A DNA stretch of 11,864 bases, from positions 1 to 11,864 of the forward strand of contig JACVCA010000023.1 in NCBI GenBank assembly GCA_016742295.1, written 5' to 3'. Made by a program: the position numbers and the translations under genes. Under the pieces are notes generated by a model that was not told the DNA's origin, did not search any database, and worked only from the letters and a program-made list of their open reading frames with translations. Within the stretch, counting starts at the first letter, position 1; each line of letters starts with the position of its first letter. The stretch is from Alphaproteobacteria bacterium. Its GTDB lineage: Bacteria; Pseudomonadota; Alphaproteobacteria; JAGOMX01. Below, in pieces: positions 1 through 6,343 of the stretch.

Positions 1-19
1 CTTATACGCCCTAGCACTT

Positions 20-42
20 AAAATCAAGTAAGATTTACTCAA
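20..42 (-). terminator. weak candidate terminator of the helicase gene
   Basis: Read on the minus strand, 11 bases past the helicase stop codon, there is a stem AGTAA / TTACT with a three-base loop. Two wobble pairs and one A-U pair can extend it to eight pairs (bases 24-42). It is followed by only four T residues. The position fits a transcription terminator, but the stem is AT-rich and the T-run short, so this is a tentative call. Confidence 0.3.
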
Positions 43-52
43 ATCATTAGTT

Positions 53-1525
53 TTATTGACTGTCTTTTGGAGGGTCTTGAGTATGCTTATGTGATGTTGG
101 TTGGCCTTGCAGCAAATGAGATAATGAAGACGACTTAAAAAACGCTGGTATCTCATTTCCAAAGCCAATAACAGGAACGTTAGGTAATGCTGGCAAATTT
201 TTCTCTTTGCGGTTTATAACATTCTTTTGAAATTGAGTTTTGCCCTGAGGAACGTTCGAAGTTGGAGCAGGTTTTGAGTTCTTTCCTGCACTTACTTTGT
301 TGACTCCAGAGGTTTTTGCTTTTCTCAATGATTTAGACTTGTGTACTTTTGGAGATATGAAGGCAGTGCCGTTAAAAGTGATAGCTTCTCCAGTATTATA
401 GTCATTAATTTTAGTTTGAAGCGTTCGTGCTATATTTTCCCAAGTTGATTGCTCCTCAGGGGTTACAAAAGTTATAGCGACCCCCTGCTGGCCAGCTCGC
501 CCTGTGCGCCCAATACGATGAATATAGTCATCCGAGGATCCCGGAACATCAAAATTAAAAACATAAGATAACTTTTCAACATCAAGACCGCGCGCAGCAA
601 CGTCGCTTGCAACTAGCAAAGGAATTTCACCTTTTTTAAAAGCTTCTAGAGTAGTAGTTCTAAGTTCCTGAGATAAATCACCATGTAAAGCTTCCGCTTT
701 AAAACCATAACGTTTAAGTGAGGTGCACAATGTACTGGCATCACGTTTCCGGTTACAAAAAATGATAGCTGTTTGGACAGACTTTGTAGCTAGAATATCG
801 CGCAAGTTTTTCTTTTTATTGCGAGCAGCAGTGTAAAGAACTTGTTGTGTAACGGTTTCGGCTGTCGTAGTCGCAGGCGTTACTGTTATTTCAATAGGAT
901 TTTTCAGGAATGTTTGGCTAAGATGGCGTATTTCTGCGGGTACTGTAGCAGAAAACAAAAGTGTTTGCCGTAAGGCAGGAAGAAGACTTAAAATACGTTC
1001 GACCTCAGGAATAAAGCCCATGTCAAGCATACGGTCTGCCTCATCAATTACTAATATTCTAATATCATGGAGCAAGATTTTACCTCGCTCAAAAAGATCA
1101 ATAAACCGGCCTGGTGTTGCAATCAAAACATCAACTCCCCGGTCAAGATTTTTCTCTTGCTCAACAAAAGAGGTGCCGCCAATCAATAGTGCTTGTTTGA
1201 GATTGCAATATTTACTATATGTTGTGAAATTTCCCCCTACCTGGGCAGCAAGCTCACGCGTAGGTGCTAAAACCAAAGAGCGGGGCATCCGTGCCTTTGC
1301 TCGTCCAGTGGAAAGCTTATCAATCATAGGAAGAGTGAAGGAGGCGGTTTTCCCTGTCCCGGTCTGAGCGCAACCAAACACATCGCGACCTTCTAAAATA
1401 TGAGGAATAACTTGACTCTGAATTGGTGTAGGTGCAGTATAACCCGCTTCTTCTATTGCACGCAGTAATGCTTCAGATAAGCCGATTTCTGAAAAACTTT
1501 TGGGTAGTGTGGTAAATTTATTCAA
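53..1525 (-). CDS. rhlE: RhlE-type DEAD-box ATP-dependent RNA helicase
   Basis: An ATP-dependent RNA unwinding enzyme of the cytoplasmic DEAD-box family, usually involved in ribosome assembly and RNA turnover. The 490-residue protein carries the full motif set: a Q motif around residues 11-40, Walker A AQTGTGKT (53-60), PTRELAAQ (88-95), TPGR (137-140), DEAD (161-164), SAT (192-194), ARGLD (311-315) and HRIGRTGR (336-343). The core ends near residue 365. The remaining ~125 residues are Lys/Ser/Asn/Pro-rich and basic, probably a disordered RNA-binding tail. The start is a TTG: a GAGG Shine-Dalgarno lies five bases upstream, an in-frame TAG directly precedes it, and no in-frame ATG occurs before the Walker motif. 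The gene is downstream of rsmA on the same strand but 297 bp away, so it is probably transcribed separately. The family call is very secure. The RhlE subtype rests on overall motif wording and is less certain than the superfamily. Confidence 0.93.
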   Translation of the reverse strand: MNKFTTLPKSFSEIGLSEALLRAIEEAGYTAPTPIQSQVIPHILEGRDVFGCAQTGTGKTASFTLPMIDKLSTGRAKARMPRSLVLAPTRELAAQVGGNFTTYSKYCNLKQALLIGGTSFVEQEKNLDRGVDVLIATPGRFIDLFERGKILLHDIRILVIDEADRMLDMGFIPEVERILSLLPALRQTLLFSATVPAEIRHLSQTFLKNPIEITVTPATTTAETVTQQVLYTAARNKKKNLRDILATKSVQTAIIFCNRKRDASTLCTSLKRYGFKAEALHGDLSQELRTTTLEAFKKGEIPLLVASDVAARGLDVEKLSYVFNFDVPGSSDDYIHRIGRTGRAGQQGVAITFVTPEEQSTWENIARTLQTKINDYNTGEAITFNGTAFISPKVHKSKSLRKAKTSGVNKVSAGKNSKPAPTSNVPQGKTQFQKNVINRKEKNLPALPNVPVIGFGNEIPAFFKSSSLSHLLQGQPTSHKHTQDPPKDSQ

Positions 1526-1594
1526 CTAATCCTCATTTTTAAGTCATTTTTTATATAAGAACAATGAAAGTAAAGTTCAGGTAGCCTTTTGCTT

Positions 1595-1637
1595 AAAAAA
1601 GCTTCTCATTAAAAATTACGTTATTTTTTATTGAGAA
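1595..1637 (-). terminator. inverted repeat with T-run, possible terminator after rsmA
   Basis: The 293-bp gap between rsmA and the helicase gene holds an imperfect inverted repeat. TTCTCA at 1603-1608 pairs with TGAGAA at 1632-1637, then come one T-T mismatch and six more A-T pairs around a small centre. On the minus strand it is followed by GC and six Ts. This could end the surA-rsmA transcript about 180 bases past the rsmA stop and insulate the helicase gene. The stem is AT-rich and weak. The rest of the gap shows no ORF or RNA gene that I can support. Confidence 0.35.
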
Positions 1638-1818
1638 CCAAATTAAATAGCTTCTCGAAAAACATTAATACTCTATAAGTAAAATGATTAATAATTGCTA
1701 GATAGCCACTATAAACCCTTCTCTAATGCAAAAAATCTTTGAAGGTGTGACTTTTTTGCAGCAATTTAGTGCGATAAAATTCTAAACTGGAATATTAAAA
1801 GTTTAAATAATCATCTTT

Positions 1819-2664
1819 TTAATGACTGTTTTTCAAGGGGTGATTTAAAAAGGCTTCTGCGAGCTGGCAAAACTCTACGACACTTAGCTCTTCAGCGCGG
1901 CACATTGGATTAATGTGTGCTTTATTTAAGATAGCTTCAGTTTTGTCATACCCAATACTTTTTAAGCTTGAGCGAAGCATTTTTCGTCTTTGTCCAAATG
2001 CAGTTTTAACAACTAAAGACAACATTTTGGTATCAGCGGCAGCTAATGGTTGAGCATGTGGCGTTAAATGTACCACTGTAGAAATCACTTTGGGAGGAGG
2101 TAGAAAAGCTTGAGGAGGAATATCAAAAACGCGTTCAACTTTACAAAGCCACTGAGTCAAGACTGATAAACGACCATAAGATGAACTCTTAGGGACAGCC
2201 AAAAGACGTTGAGCTACTTCCTTTTGAAACATTAGAGTTAAGCTTTCAAAGGACTTAATCTTATCCAACCATTGAAAGAGCAGAACAGTTGCAATATTGT
2301 AAGGTAGATTTGCAACAATTTTTCGAGGTGCTTGTCCCAGTATTGCAACATCAACATTAAGAGCATTAGCGGCAAGAATTTCAAGTTTTGGCGAGAGTAT
2401 CCGTAAATCTTCAAGAGCTTCTCTACAGCGTGGATCAAGTTCAATTGCAATAACTCTTTCAGCACCAGCTTTTAAAAGGCTGCGTGTTAGTCCCCCAGGG
2501 CCGGGCCCTATCTCAATGACAGAGCGCCCTTCCAATTTTCCTGCTGCGCGTGCGATTTTGTCAGTTAGATTTAGGTCCAATAAGAAATTTTGTCCAAGAT
2601 GCTTTTGAGGCTTTAAAGCAAATTTCTTAAGTGTTTCCTGAAGAGACAGCAATTTAATATCCAA
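1819..2664 (-). CDS. rsmA: 16S rRNA (adenine1518-N6/adenine1519-N6)-dimethyltransferase
   Basis: RsmA (KsgA) transfers four methyl groups from S-adenosylmethionine to two adjacent adenines in helix 45 of 16S rRNA, late in 30S assembly in the cytoplasm; loss of the enzyme gives kasugamycin resistance. The 281-residue product has the family N-terminus with HLGQNF (22-27), the SAM-binding loop EIGPGPGG (51-58), the acidic ELDP (75-78), the catalytic NLPYN (119-123), and the C-terminal signature FGQRRKMLRSSLKS. Length is typical. The start is TTG, placed because the next methionine lies far inside the methyltransferase fold. No clear Shine-Dalgarno precedes it, so translation may be coupled to surA, whose stop codon is 13 bases upstream; an in-frame ATT four codons earlier is an alternative. 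In many Proteobacteria pdxA sits between surA and rsmA; here there is no room for it. Function is highly secure, exact start less so. Confidence 0.95.
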   Translation of the reverse strand: MDIKLLSLQETLKKFALKPQKHLGQNFLLDLNLTDKIARAAGKLEGRSVIEIGPGPGGLTRSLLKAGAERVIAIELDPRCREALEDLRILSPKLEILAANALNVDVAILGQAPRKIVANLPYNIATVLLFQWLDKIKSFESLTLMFQKEVAQRLLAVPKSSSYGRLSVLTQWLCKVERVFDIPPQAFLPPPKVISTVVHLTPHAQPLAAADTKMLSLVVKTAFGQRRKMLRSSLKSIGYDKTEAILNKAHINPMCRAEELSVVEFCQLAEAFLNHPLKNSH

Positions 2665-2677
2665 ATTTTTTGTAATT

Positions 2678-3970
2678 TTAAAGTCGAATATTAATAAAAG
2701 CTGTCCGCCTTAAATTTCTGAGTTCACGTTGAGCAATTAAGGAGAGCTTTTGTTCCATAAGATTCCGATAAACTTCATCTTTGCTTGGAGCCTCAGGAGA
2801 AATTGTTTGTTTATCGGAGATGAAAAAGACGAAAACTCCTTCGTTTGACTCAATGGGGGGAGTCGCACGATTGAGTGGAAGTTTTACCAATAGGTCTCGA
2901 AGTTGAGGACTTAAATCTGTAAGGGGAACTTTATTAAGGGATTTAAAATGAGTGGAAGGGATATCTCCTACTAATTTTTCAAACATACCCTGGCTTTTAG
3001 CATTTTGGCTGACTGAAGTAGCTTTTCGAAACACGGTTTCTCTCTCCATCTGAGAGGCATTTGATGGAAATGGAAAAAGCGCCTGTTGAAACGTAATTAC
3101 AGTTTCCTTTGCTCCAAAGCTACCTGCTTCACGCCGATTACGTAGCATTACAATATGATAAGCATTTTGCATTTTAATAACTTGTGAAACATTGCCTGGG
3201 TCCATGATACGAACAATTTTCTGAATAGGTTTTTCCAATTGGTTTATAGGCATCCAGCCAATATCTCCACCGCGCGATGCACTGGCAGAATGTGAAAATT
3301 GCTGTGCAATCATAGAAAAATTAGCGCCATGGCGTAGCTGCTCAGCAAGATGGAGAGCTTGGTTTCTTACTTTATGTTCATCAGTTGTATCGAAAGGTAA
3401 TACAATCTCAGCTAATAACACCTGTTGCTGCGCTTTACTCATTTCAAGGTGATCCAACACTTTGGCCACATCTTTATCATTAATTTGGATTAAAGGCTGG
3501 TAACGTTCTTGAATATAACGATGCCAGGCAACACCTGCTTTAATCTGGTTGAGAAGAACTGAGCGAGGAATTTGATGAGCCTTTAAAAATTGATTAAGCT
3601 CTCCTTTAGCCATACCGTTACGTTCTTCCATATTTTGGAAAGAGGTTTCAATTTCTTCTGCAGAAGGTTTAATTTCGAACAAGGCCGTAATCTGAGATTG
3701 CAGTACTTCATCAATCATCAATTTTAAAATTTGCTCGTTCATTTGCGCTTTTACTTCTGGAGAGTTTTTAATACCACTTGAGATCATGACTAGGCGTACA
3801 CGCGCATCAAGTTCAGACTTTAAGATACTACTTTCATTAACAACGGCTGCGATACTTGCTTCATTAGAAAGCTTTTTTGTCAATTGTTTTTGATTTAATG
3901 GCTGAGAATAAGCGTTAGTGTTAAAGCAAAAAGCTAAAATTATGAAACAATTTACAAATATTATTTTCAT
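2678..3970 (-). CDS. surA: SurA-like periplasmic chaperone / peptidyl-prolyl isomerase
   Basis: A periplasmic chaperone of the SurA family, which escorts unfolded outer-membrane proteins, LptD among them, to the Bam complex. The protein starts with a short basic end (MK), a hydrophobic stretch and a signal-peptidase-like site near NTNAYS. A SurA-type N-terminal helical domain follows (about residues 40-160), then one clear parvulin domain (about 184-281) with the typical RGGDIGW (233-239). The last ~120 residues may hold a second, degenerate parvulin module. I chose the ATG at 3970: an AGG lies nine bases upstream and the signal peptide then begins MKIIF. A TTG at 3979 would add three residues and has poorer support. 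The gene runs straight into rsmA with a 13-bp gap and diverges from lptF. Total length (430 residues) matches SurA proteins. The parvulin call is firm; the SurA name also rests on the neighbourhood. Confidence 0.88.
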   Translation of the reverse strand: MKIIFVNCFIILAFCFNTNAYSQPLNQKQLTKKLSNEASIAAVVNESSILKSELDARVRLVMISSGIKNSPEVKAQMNEQILKLMIDEVLQSQITALFEIKPSAEEIETSFQNMEERNGMAKGELNQFLKAHQIPRSVLLNQIKAGVAWHRYIQERYQPLIQINDKDVAKVLDHLEMSKAQQQVLLAEIVLPFDTTDEHKVRNQALHLAEQLRHGANFSMIAQQFSHSASASRGGDIGWMPINQLEKPIQKIVRIMDPGNVSQVIKMQNAYHIVMLRNRREAGSFGAKETVITFQQALFPFPSNASQMERETVFRKATSVSQNAKSQGMFEKLVGDIPSTHFKSLNKVPLTDLSPQLRDLLVKLPLNRATPPIESNEGVFVFFISDKQTISPEAPSKDEVYRNLMEQKLSLIAQRELRNLRRTAFINIRL

Positions 3971-4016
3971 TTCGTTCAACCTAAACTTTCTGAACTAGAG
4001 TTTAAATAAGGGGCTG

Positions 4017-4046
4017 ATTAGAGGCACCTAAAAATCAGAATCGCAA
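4017..4046 (-). promoter_or_regulatory. candidate sigma70-like promoter for surA-rsmA
   Basis: On the minus strand, TTGCGA (4041-4046) and TCTAAT (4017-4022) are separated by 18 bases, matching the -35 and -10 consensus at four and five of six positions. A transcript would begin near 4010 and leave a leader of about 40 bases before the surA ATG. An inverted repeat, CTGATT / AATCAG (4014-4019 and 4033-4038), overlaps the -10 and could be an operator, though nothing shows which protein would bind it. Confidence 0.35.
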
Positions 4047-4087
4047 ATTTTTATTAAAAATATTACCATTCATATGACCATATCGTC

Positions 4088-4093
4088 TATAAT
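4088..4093 (+). promoter_or_regulatory. TATAAT box immediately ahead of the likely lptF start
   Basis: A perfect -10 hexamer TATAAT sits seven bases before the ATG at 4101. A weak -35 (TTACCA, 4063-4068) lies 19 bases upstream of it. If used, transcription would begin at or next to the ATG and give a leaderless or nearly leaderless lptF mRNA. In DNA this AT-rich such a hexamer can arise by chance, so the call is tentative. Confidence 0.3.
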
Positions 4094-4100
4094 CTCCAAC

Positions 4101-5231
4101 ATGTTTAAAATCACATCTTATATCCTTCGTCAACTCAGTTGGACGACTTTTTTTATTGCCCTGGTTTTGAGTGGCGCAATTTGGCTTACCCAATCCTTAC
4201 GTTTCATTGATATTGTTTTAAACCAAGGTTTGCCGTTTAGTACTTTTTTAAACCTAATTTTCTATTTACTCCCAGACTTAATAAGTATCGTACTCCCTTC
4301 TGCTCTTTTAGGAAGTGTGATTTTTACCTATAATCGGCTCACCGTGGATCAGGAACTAATCGTGCTACGCTCAGTTGGGGTGAGCGATTGGCAACTTACT
4401 AAGCCTACTCTGATTGTTGCTGCGACAGTCACAATGATTCTCTACGCTATTTCACTTTATCTTTTACCAATTGCCTTCCAAAATTTCCGCAATCTCGAAC
4501 ACCATATTCGTAACACTGCCTCTCTGTCTCTTCTCAGAGAAGGAGAATTCAATACTATTCAAGGTTTAACAGTTTTTATTCATTCTAGTGAAGGGCCTAA
4601 AAATTTTAAAGGAATAATTATCGAAAACACTCGTGATCCTCAAAAACCATTTCTAATCATTGCTGAAAACGGCTCAATCATTGAAAGTGAGCAAGGTGCG
4701 CGTCTTATTCTTACACGGGGTATACGTCAGGAAAATTCTCCTAAAACTGCTCAACCTTCAATGCTTTATTTTGATCAATATACCCTTGACTTGAGTGCTG
4801 GATTTCCTATAAATCCAAATCGGTCTCGCAAGCCTCATGAATACTTTCTTAAAGATCTCTTTCAACCTAACAAAACTCAGTTAAGCCTTACACAAAGAAA
4901 AAAATTTAGAGCTCAAGGACATCAACGGATTTTGGGCCCACTTCATGCCCTAGCCTTTGCTCTAATAGGTGTATGCACATTTTTATTTGGTGATTTTAAT
5001 CGGCGTGGACGCGCTAAGAGAATTTTATTAGTCATTGGTCTTTGCTGCCTTCTCCAGGTGGCAACAATTGCGCTTGTACACTTCTCAGAAAGAGCATCTC
5101 ATGCTATAGACCTCGCTTATATGATACTAATTCTTGCCATTTTAAGCCCTCTAGCTTTATGCCTCCAAGGTTTAGAAGGCTTTAAGCGCCTATCTCTATT
5201 AATTGATTATTTTACAACTAAAAAGAATTAA
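4101..5231 (+). CDS. lptF: LPS export ABC transporter permease LptF
   Basis: Inner-membrane permease of the LptB2FG transporter, which extracts lipopolysaccharide from the inner membrane and passes it to the periplasmic Lpt bridge. It belongs to the YjgP/YjgQ family. The layout is diagnostic: three hydrophobic segments in the first ~120 residues (for example TTFFIALVLSGAIW and TLIVAATVTMILYAISLYLL), a ~150-residue periplasmic beta-rich domain, then three more membrane segments near the C-terminus. Two starts compete. ATG 4074 adds nine residues (MTISSIISN). ATG 4101 begins MFKITSYILRQLSW, which matches how this family usually begins and is preferred here. Neither has a good Shine-Dalgarno. 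lptG follows after three bases. LptF is assigned over LptG by gene order and by the longer, more divergent periplasmic part; the two are paralogues, so the family is more certain than the individual name. Confidence 0.9.
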   Translation: MFKITSYILRQLSWTTFFIALVLSGAIWLTQSLRFIDIVLNQGLPFSTFLNLIFYLLPDLISIVLPSALLGSVIFTYNRLTVDQELIVLRSVGVSDWQLTKPTLIVAATVTMILYAISLYLLPIAFQNFRNLEHHIRNTASLSLLREGEFNTIQGLTVFIHSSEGPKNFKGIIIENTRDPQKPFLIIAENGSIIESEQGARLILTRGIRQENSPKTAQPSMLYFDQYTLDLSAGFPINPNRSRKPHEYFLKDLFQPNKTQLSLTQRKKFRAQGHQRILGPLHALAFALIGVCTFLFGDFNRRGRAKRILLVIGLCCLLQVATIALVHFSERASHAIDLAYMILILAILSPLALCLQGLEGFKRLSLLIDYFTTKKN

Positions 5232-5234
5232 AAA

Positions 5235-6329
5235 GTGAAACTCTCTTATACTCTTTCAATCTATCTTTCTAAATTCTTTTTTCAACGGTTTATGATTTTT
5301 TTGTCAACTCTTTCAGGGATTATACTGCTTTTTGATTTTTCTGAACTTTTAAGACGCGTCTCATCTAAACCTGATATCCATATGGGGATTGTTACGCAAA
5401 TGGCACTCCTGCGTTTGCCTCAACTTTGTGAACAATTGTTGCCTTTTATTGTCTTTTTTACCGCAATGTTTAGTTTATGGCGTTTGAGCCGTTACAATGA
5501 GATTTCTGTTGTCCGAGCTGCTGGAATTTCTGTATGGCAGATGCTTTTTCCTTTTATAGCAAGTGCCCTTTTTATAGGTTTTCTTGATGTAGGAGTCATC
5601 AATCCTATTGCTGCCAAAATGATGGAAGGCTATGAATTTCTTAATAAAATACATTTCCATGGAGAAAAAGGTGGAGTCTCAATTTCAGAAGGAGGAATTT
5701 GGGTCCGTCAAATCACAAAAACTGGCCCTATTGTATTGCGTATTAGTCGCATTGACGTTTCTAAAAAACAGTTATCTAATGTTATGATTTTAGAGTATAA
5801 AGCAGATGATGCCTTCCAAAGAAGAATTGATGCGAAATGTGGCACACTTATAAAGGAAGGGCTGGAACTTGAACAGGTATGGATTTCACAGGTAGATGAA
5901 CCGCCAAAGAAGCTAGTAAGCTTATTCTATCCGGTCAATATTACAGTTTCATCTTTTCAAGAGAATAACAAGACACCTGCACATTTATCTTTTTGGAGTT
6001 TACTTCAATATAGTCAGCTTATGGAAAAATCGGGACTTTCAGGACTCAAGTACCGTTTGTACTGGCACTCACTTATAGCTCGTGCATTCTGGTTAGTTGC
6101 CATGATCTTCATAGCTACTATATTTTCTCTACGTTCTCCTCGAGATGGCGGTAAGACATTCCTAATTGTATCAGGTGCAGCTGTAGGTTTTATACTTTAT
6201 ATTATTCGAGATATAACATATGCTATGGGACAATCTTCAGTACTCCCTACATTACTTGCAGCATGGGCACCTACTGCTATAAGTGCAATGTTAGGAGTTG
6301 CGATATTGTTACATCTGGAAGACGGTTAA
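5235..6329 (+). CDS. lptG: LPS export ABC transporter permease LptG
   Basis: Second permease subunit of LptB2FG, paralogous to the preceding gene product and expected to form a heterodimer with it over two LptB ATPase subunits (lptB is not in this window). The 364-residue protein has the YjgP/YjgQ arrangement: membrane segments near residues 16-33, 58-80 and 99-125, a periplasmic jellyroll-like middle, and a C-terminal block of three segments (about 277-362) including LVAMIFIATIFSLRSPR, close to the usual LptG wording before the fifth helix. It starts with GTG three bases after the lptF stop, with only A-rich sequence in front, so translation is probably coupled to lptF. lptD follows 14 bases after its stop, making a three-gene operon. 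Confidence 0.92.
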   Translation: MKLSYTLSIYLSKFFFQRFMIFLSTLSGIILLFDFSELLRRVSSKPDIHMGIVTQMALLRLPQLCEQLLPFIVFFTAMFSLWRLSRYNEISVVRAAGISVWQMLFPFIASALFIGFLDVGVINPIAAKMMEGYEFLNKIHFHGEKGGVSISEGGIWVRQITKTGPIVLRISRIDVSKKQLSNVMILEYKADDAFQRRIDAKCGTLIKEGLELEQVWISQVDEPPKKLVSLFYPVNITVSSFQENNKTPAHLSFWSLLQYSQLMEKSGLSGLKYRLYWHSLIARAFWLVAMIFIATIFSLRSPRDGGKTFLIVSGAAVGFILYIIRDITYAMGQSSVLPTLLAAWAPTAISAMLGVAILLHLEDG

Positions 6330-6343
6330 GGTTGAAATAGAGT

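Noticed and set aside
1020..1367. A 115-codon plus-strand ORF
   Set aside because: It lies wholly antisense to the helicase core, whose motifs are intact, and its translation resembles no protein family.
4047..4061. Perfect palindrome ATTTTTATTAAAAAT between surA and lptF
   Set aside because: Pure A/T composition makes it likely by chance, and it lacks the T-run context of a terminator in a divergent gap.
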